Positions 60,437 through 64,000 of a stretch of 64,000 nucleotides of DNA are shown here, in pieces. The DNA comes from Bacteroidales bacterium (GTDB taxonomy: Bacteria; Bacteroidota; Bacteroidia; Bacteroidales; UBA932). The notes under the pieces were generated by a model that had not been told where the DNA came from, did no database searches, and saw only the letters and a program-made list of their open reading frames with translations. Numbering within the stretch: the first letter of the stretch is position 1; every line of letters begins with the position of its first letter. The stretch lies in the NCBI GenBank assembly GCA_017504965.1, contig JAFVQD010000022.1, positions 1 to 64,000 of the forward strand. Reading direction: 5' to 3'. Position numbers and translations under genes: made by a program.

Positions 60437-62894
60437 TCAGTGTCGCACCGAACTGTTTGATGAAACTGTTGAGCAGTTTGTTCATCACTTGCTCCACATA
60501 CTGGTCTGTAAGGGTCTTTTCAGGATCCTGGAGGACGAAGCTTACTGCATACTGCTTCTTACCTTCAGGTATCTTATTGCCCCTATAGACATCGAAAAGT
60601 GACACTTGCTTGAGGAGTCTCTTCTCAGTGCTGAAAGCTGCCTGACGGATCTGGGCGAAAGTGACATTTTCATCCAGAAGAAGGGCGAAATCCCTCTTCA
60701 CCTCAGGGAACTTGGGAAGCTCTTTATATTTTACTTTATTCTTCTTATAAAGGTCAAACAGAAGATCCCAGTTCACCTCAGCAGCAAACACCGGCTGTTT
60801 GATACCGAAAGCCTTAAGTCTTGCAGGGGCCACTGTACCTATAATGGCAAGTCTCTTACCACCTCTGGTCAGATACTCGATACCCTCAGAGAAGAGATCT
60901 CCAGGTGCAGGGACAGCCTCCAAAGAGTAGATATCCACACCCATCTTCTTCATAAGAAGTTCCAGATACCCCTTAAGGGCGAAGAAATGCCCCTCTCCTG
61001 TACTGTTCCTCCAGTACTGGGTAGGTTTACCTGAGATAAACATAGAGAGTCGTGCACCCTCTTTGTAAGATTTGAGGCTGTTTACAGGATTCTCATCCCC
61101 CTCTTTAGGCTGATATGAATAGACATTGCCAAGCTCGAAGAACTTAAGTGAAGAGGCCTGTCTATTAAGGTTATATGCCACCACCTCCAGACCGCTGAAA
61201 AGGAGTGTCTGCCTCATCACGTTCAGGTCAGAACTTAGAGGATTCATAATATGGACACTGTTCTCTTTAGGAAAGGTCTTGAGCTTCTCATAGTACTCAC
61301 CTTTGGTCAGAGAGTTATTCATACACTCCATAAAGCCGTTTGATGAGAAGAAATCAAGGATTTTCATCCTCACCTCCTCTGGATCTGGTTTGGCTGTAGC
61401 GTTGATGGACATCCTCACACTTGAAGGGAGTTCTATATTGTTATAGCCATATATTCTGAGCACCTCTTCCACCACATCACACTCTCTGTACACATCTACC
61501 ATATGGTATGGTGCCAATACCACTGCTCCATTCTCAGATTTGGATTCAAATTCATAACCGAGGTGTCCCAGAATGCTCTCGATGGTCTCTTTTCCAAGAG
61601 CCTTTCCGATCAGGGCCTCCATACGGCCGTAGTCGAGTTCTATACGTTTTTTGGCTATCTCCTCAGGATAGAACTCCTGAACTTTTCCTACCACCTGAGC
61701 ACCGGAGAGCTCCTGAATTAAGAGAGCTGCCCTTTTGGCTGCATATGGTACCATATTTGGATTTGCACCCCTCTCGAATCTGAAAGATGCATCTGTCTTG
61801 AGGGTATGTCTTTTCGATGTCTTTCTCACAGATACTGCATTAAAATATGCACTCTCGAGGAACATCGATGTAGTTTCGTCGGTAATACCTGACTCGAGTC
61901 CACCAAAGACACCTGCGATACACATAGGCTCTTCAGTGTTGCAGATCATAAGATCCTCTGAAGAGAGTGTCCTCTCCACACCGTCAAGGGTGACAAACTT
62001 CTCCCCATTTCCGGCTCTTCTCACTACCACTTTCCCCCCTTTTATCTTATCGAGGTCAAATGCGTGAAGTGGCTGACCTGTCTCGTAAAGGATAAAGTTA
62101 GTTATATCCACTACGTTATTTATCGGACGAAGTCCCACTGCCAGAAGTTTTTTCTGCAGCCAGTCAGGTGACGGAGCGATCTTGACATTCTTGAGGGTGA
62201 TACCCATATATCTTGGAGCACCCTCCTGGCACTCAACCACCACAGGGACAGCCTCACCCTCTCCCTCAGCAAAAGCATCCACTGAAGGGAACTTGAGCTC
62301 TCCACCCATATTGTTTGTCTGGAGATATGCAGCCAAATCTCTCGCCACACCGAAATGCGAAGCTCCATCCACACGGTTAGGGGTCAGACCTATCACGAAA
62401 ATGGTATCTGTAGAGAGTTTCAGATAATCCTTCGCAGGTGTTCCAGGGACAGCCTCAGGTTCCAGAACCATAATACCTTCGTGAGACTCACCTATGCCCA
62501 GCTCATCTTCTGCACAGATCATACCCAGAGACTCTTCACCTCTGATTTTAGATTTTTTGATCTTGAAGCCCTCTCCATCTGGGGTGGGGAGGACAGAACC
62601 TACTGTAGCCAGAAGAACCTTCTGCCCCTTTGCCACGTTAGGTGCGCCACAAACTACCTGAAAAGGCTCACCTTCTCCGGTAAAGACCTTGGTAATATGG
62701 AGGTGATCCGAATTAGGGTGAATATCACACTCTACCACCTCTGCCACTACCACTCCTGCCAGACCTCCGGGGATATCCTCTACAACACTCATCTCCTCCA
62801 CTTCCAGACCTATGGAAGTGAGGATCTCTGAAACTTTTTCTGGAGTCAGATCAAAAGATACATACTCCTTCAACCAATTATAAGATATATTCAT
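60432..62894 (-). CDS. pheT: phenylalanine--tRNA ligase beta subunit
   Basis: 820 aa from ATG 62894. MNISYNWLKEYVSFDLTPEKV is the standard start. An EMAP-like tRNA-binding domain follows (HPNSDHLHITKVFTGEGEPFQVVCGAPNVAKGQKV, about 60-150), then B3/B4 (editing site), B5 with HAFDLDK-type metal region, the class II catalytic-like core and the C-terminal FDX-ACB domain (PKFPEVKRDFALLLDENVTFAQI). A longer frame upstream (to 62948) overlaps ftsY. The pheS partner is not in the window. Its end lies in the shared terminator. Confidence 0.97.
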   Translation of the reverse strand: MNISYNWLKEYVSFDLTPEKVSEILTSIGLEVEEMSVVEDIPGGLAGVVVAEVVECDIHPNSDHLHITKVFTGEGEPFQVVCGAPNVAKGQKVLLATVGSVLPTPDGEGFKIKKSKIRGEESLGMICAEDELGIGESHEGIMVLEPEAVPGTPAKDYLKLSTDTIFVIGLTPNRVDGASHFGVARDLAAYLQTNNMGGELKFPSVDAFAEGEGEAVPVVVECQEGAPRYMGITLKNVKIAPSPDWLQKKLLAVGLRPINNVVDITNFILYETGQPLHAFDLDKIKGGKVVVRRAGNGEKFVTLDGVERTLSSEDLMICNTEEPMCIAGVFGGLESGITDETTSMFLESAYFNAVSVRKTSKRHTLKTDASFRFERGANPNMVPYAAKRAALLIQELSGAQVVGKVQEFYPEEIAKKRIELDYGRMEALIGKALGKETIESILGHLGYEFESKSENGAVVLAPYHMVDVYRECDVVEEVLRIYGYNNIELPSSVRMSINATAKPDPEEVRMKILDFFSSNGFMECMNNSLTKGEYYEKLKTFPKENSVHIMNPLSSDLNVMRQTLLFSGLEVVAYNLNRQASSLKFFELGNVYSYQPKEGDENPVNSLKSYKEGARLSMFISGKPTQYWRNSTGEGHFFALKGYLELLMKKMGVDIYSLEAVPAPGDLFSEGIEYLTRGGKRLAIIGTVAPARLKAFGIKQPVFAAEVNWDLLFDLYKKNKVKYKELPKFPEVKRDFALLLDENVTFAQIRQAAFSTEKRLLKQVSLFDVYRGNKIPEGKKQYAVSFVLQDPEKTLTDQYVEQVMNKLLNSFIKQFGATLR

Positions 62895-62910
62895 AATGCT
62901 AAAAACTCTT

Positions 62911-63876
62911 CTAACTGAACAATGAATCAACAAACGATTTCTTATCAAATATCTGCAGGTCCTCTATCTTCTCACCTACACCGATAAATTTCACAGGGAT
63001 ATTGAACTGGTCTGCAATACCGAGGACCACACCACCCTTCGCAGTACCATCAAGCTTGGTAACAGCCATCGCGGTGATATCGGTAGCCTTGGTAAACTCC
63101 CTTGCCTGCATAAATGCATTCTGACCTGTAGAGCCATCCAAAACCAGGAGCACTTCGTGAGGTGCATCAGGAACCACCTTACGCATCACATTTCTGATCT
63201 TGGTGAGCTCATTCATAAGATTGATCTTATTATGCAGACGGCCGGCAGTATCGATGAGTACTACATCGATATCGTTGGCCACAGCAGACTTCACTGTATC
63301 GTAAGCTACAGATGCAGGGTCTGAGCCCATAGACTGTTTGACGATAGGGACCCCTGCCCTTTCGCTCCATATCACAAGCTGATCGACAGCGGCTGCTCTG
63401 AATGTATCCGCAGCACCCAGCATCACCTTCTTGCCAGAGGCTTTAAGACGGGCAGCGAGTTTACCGATGGTAGTAGTCTTGCCCACTCCATTTACACCCA
63501 CCACCATTATCACGTATGGCTTCTTCGAGAAATCGAAAACATTGGCATCCCCATCCTCATCTTCACCATCAGGGCTGATATTCAGGAGAGAGATCATCTC
63601 CTCCTTAAGGATCCTCTGCAGCTCTGCAGTATTCATATACTTGTCCCTTGCTACCCTCTCCTCGAGCATATCTATCACTTTGAGTGTAGTATCCACACCC
63701 ACATCGGAAGCGATAAGGGCATCCTCAATACCGTCAAGCACCTCATCATCTACGTGAGATTTGCCGGCTACTACCCTGGCGATCTTATCGAAGATGCTCG
63801 ATTTGGTCTTCTGGAGCCCTTTATCAAGAGTCTCAAGTTCACTCTCGCTCTTTTTCTTTTGCCAAAAAAACGCCAT
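62911..63876 (-). CDS. ftsY: signal recognition particle receptor FtsY
   Basis: 321 aa. SRP-receptor GTPase that docks ribosomes at the Sec translocon. The N-terminal charged A-region is short (FFWQKKKSESELETL), then the N-domain, then the G-domain with VVGVNGVGKTTTIGKLA (G1), DTFRAAAVDQL, VVLIDTAGRLHN (G3) and VTKLDGTAKGG (G4). Complement TACTTTTG at 63902-63909 fits as its -7 box. Confidence 0.97.
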   Translation of the reverse strand: MAFFWQKKKSESELETLDKGLQKTKSSIFDKIARVVAGKSHVDDEVLDGIEDALIASDVGVDTTLKVIDMLEERVARDKYMNTAELQRILKEEMISLLNISPDGEDEDGDANVFDFSKKPYVIMVVGVNGVGKTTTIGKLAARLKASGKKVMLGAADTFRAAAVDQLVIWSERAGVPIVKQSMGSDPASVAYDTVKSAVANDIDVVLIDTAGRLHNKINLMNELTKIRNVMRKVVPDAPHEVLLVLDGSTGQNAFMQAREFTKATDITAMAVTKLDGTAKGGVVLGIADQFNIPVKFIGVGEKIEDLQIFDKKSFVDSLFS

Positions 63877-63901
63877 AAAAACTTCTATTTTTTGTAACTT
63901 A

Positions 63902-63909
63902 CAAAAGTA
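63902..63909 (-). promoter_or_regulatory. -7 box for ftsY
   Basis: The complement reads TACTTTTG, a TAnnTTTG match, 26 bases upstream of the ftsY ATG and just downstream of the terminator of the preceding gene. Confidence 0.45.
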
Positions 63910-63936
63910 ATGATTTTATCACTAAAAAGATAAAAA

Positions 63937-63965
63937 AAAGCGGTCATCTTACGATTGACCGCTTT
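63937..63965 (-). terminator. intrinsic terminator of the gene upstream of ftsY
   Basis: A 10-bp stem, arms 63937-63946 and 63956-63965 (AAAGCGGTCA), with a 9-base loop; on the minus strand it is followed by a long T-run (complement of 63932-63939). Confidence 0.85.
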
Positions 63966-63985
63966 ATCTCATACCTCATTAAAGA

Positions 63986-64000
63986 TTATTTCTTCTCAAA
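63986..64000 (-). CDS. C-terminal codons of a gene entering from the right
   Basis: Read on the minus strand the edge gives F-E-K-K-stop, followed 20 bases later by an intrinsic terminator, so a gene probably ends here. In Bacteroidetes, ftsY commonly follows rpmB-rpmG-DUF4295, and the DUF4295 protein ends in a similar F-x-K-K. This identity is a guess from context. Confidence 0.35.
   Translation of the reverse strand, partial: FEKK

Overview
The window is chromosomal DNA from a member of the Bacteroidota, most likely order Bacteroidales. The signs are: near absence of Shine-Dalgarno sequences; many upstream -7 boxes of the TAnnTTTG type; lineage-typical families (DUF3276, DUF4296, DUF5606 and DUF6340 proteins, type III glutamine synthetase GlnN, long NusB, Bacteroidetes-type TamB and AddAB); and lipoprotein signals throughout. 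Tryptophanase suggests an indole-forming, probably gut-associated anaerobe. Genus cannot be set from the sequence alone.

Layout. 1-920: broken edge of an Rpn-type PD-(D/E)XK nuclease, then a gene-free stretch with a REP-like hairpin pair and a cluster of GGGATTRGGCAC-like words. 919-11261: FAD oxidoreductase, tsaD and divergent tamB, then mtaB-folB-RsmI-like methyltransferase and an MBL hydrolase. TsaD (t6A) and MtaB (ms2t6A) act in sequence on tRNA position 37. 11287-19609: addA-addB, pgi, gpsA. 19691-30414: pdxA-rnhA, then recG-nfo-glnS on the other strand, then yicC and a Tricorn-like protease. 30415-31035: a 620-base gene-free island built of hairpins and structured repeats. 31036-37321: rimO-DUF6340 and nusB-yajC-ybbR-coaE-DnaJ/TerB-DUF5606. 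37407-38412: DUF3276 gene and a TlpA-like lipoprotein. 38460-41523: two tandem beta-eliminating lyases, the first behind an apparent Tyr-codon leader peptide and terminator, the second a tryptophanase. 41590-43132: a complete IS3-family element with a 3-bp target duplication, inserted inside a second REP hairpin pair. 43314-50539: tRNA-Cys, msrC, rlmI, an exonuclease, an exported glutamate-racemase-like lipoprotein, purM and glnN. 50607-60388: dacB, an aminotransferase, a barrel-like protein, purD and a deacetylase, then an operon DUF4296-amidohydrolase-radical SAM-dtd-deoC and a small barrel protein. 60432-64000: pheT and ftsY, and the last codons of another gene.

Most of the window is housekeeping. 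The points that stand out are: (a) the attenuator-like leader with three consecutive Tyr codons ahead of a divergent tyrosine phenol-lyase-like gene whose PLP-contacting Arg is replaced by Leu; (b) the ~200-base multi-hairpin element at 30688-30887 and its neighbours; (c) paired REP-like hairpins at two loci, one split by the IS; (d) a lipoprotein carrying an intact-looking glutamate racemase active site; and (e) a long palindrome that includes the 3' end of tRNA-Cys. No CRISPR array, phage, defence island or polysaccharide-utilisation locus was seen. All comparisons are by eye; no database search or folding was run.
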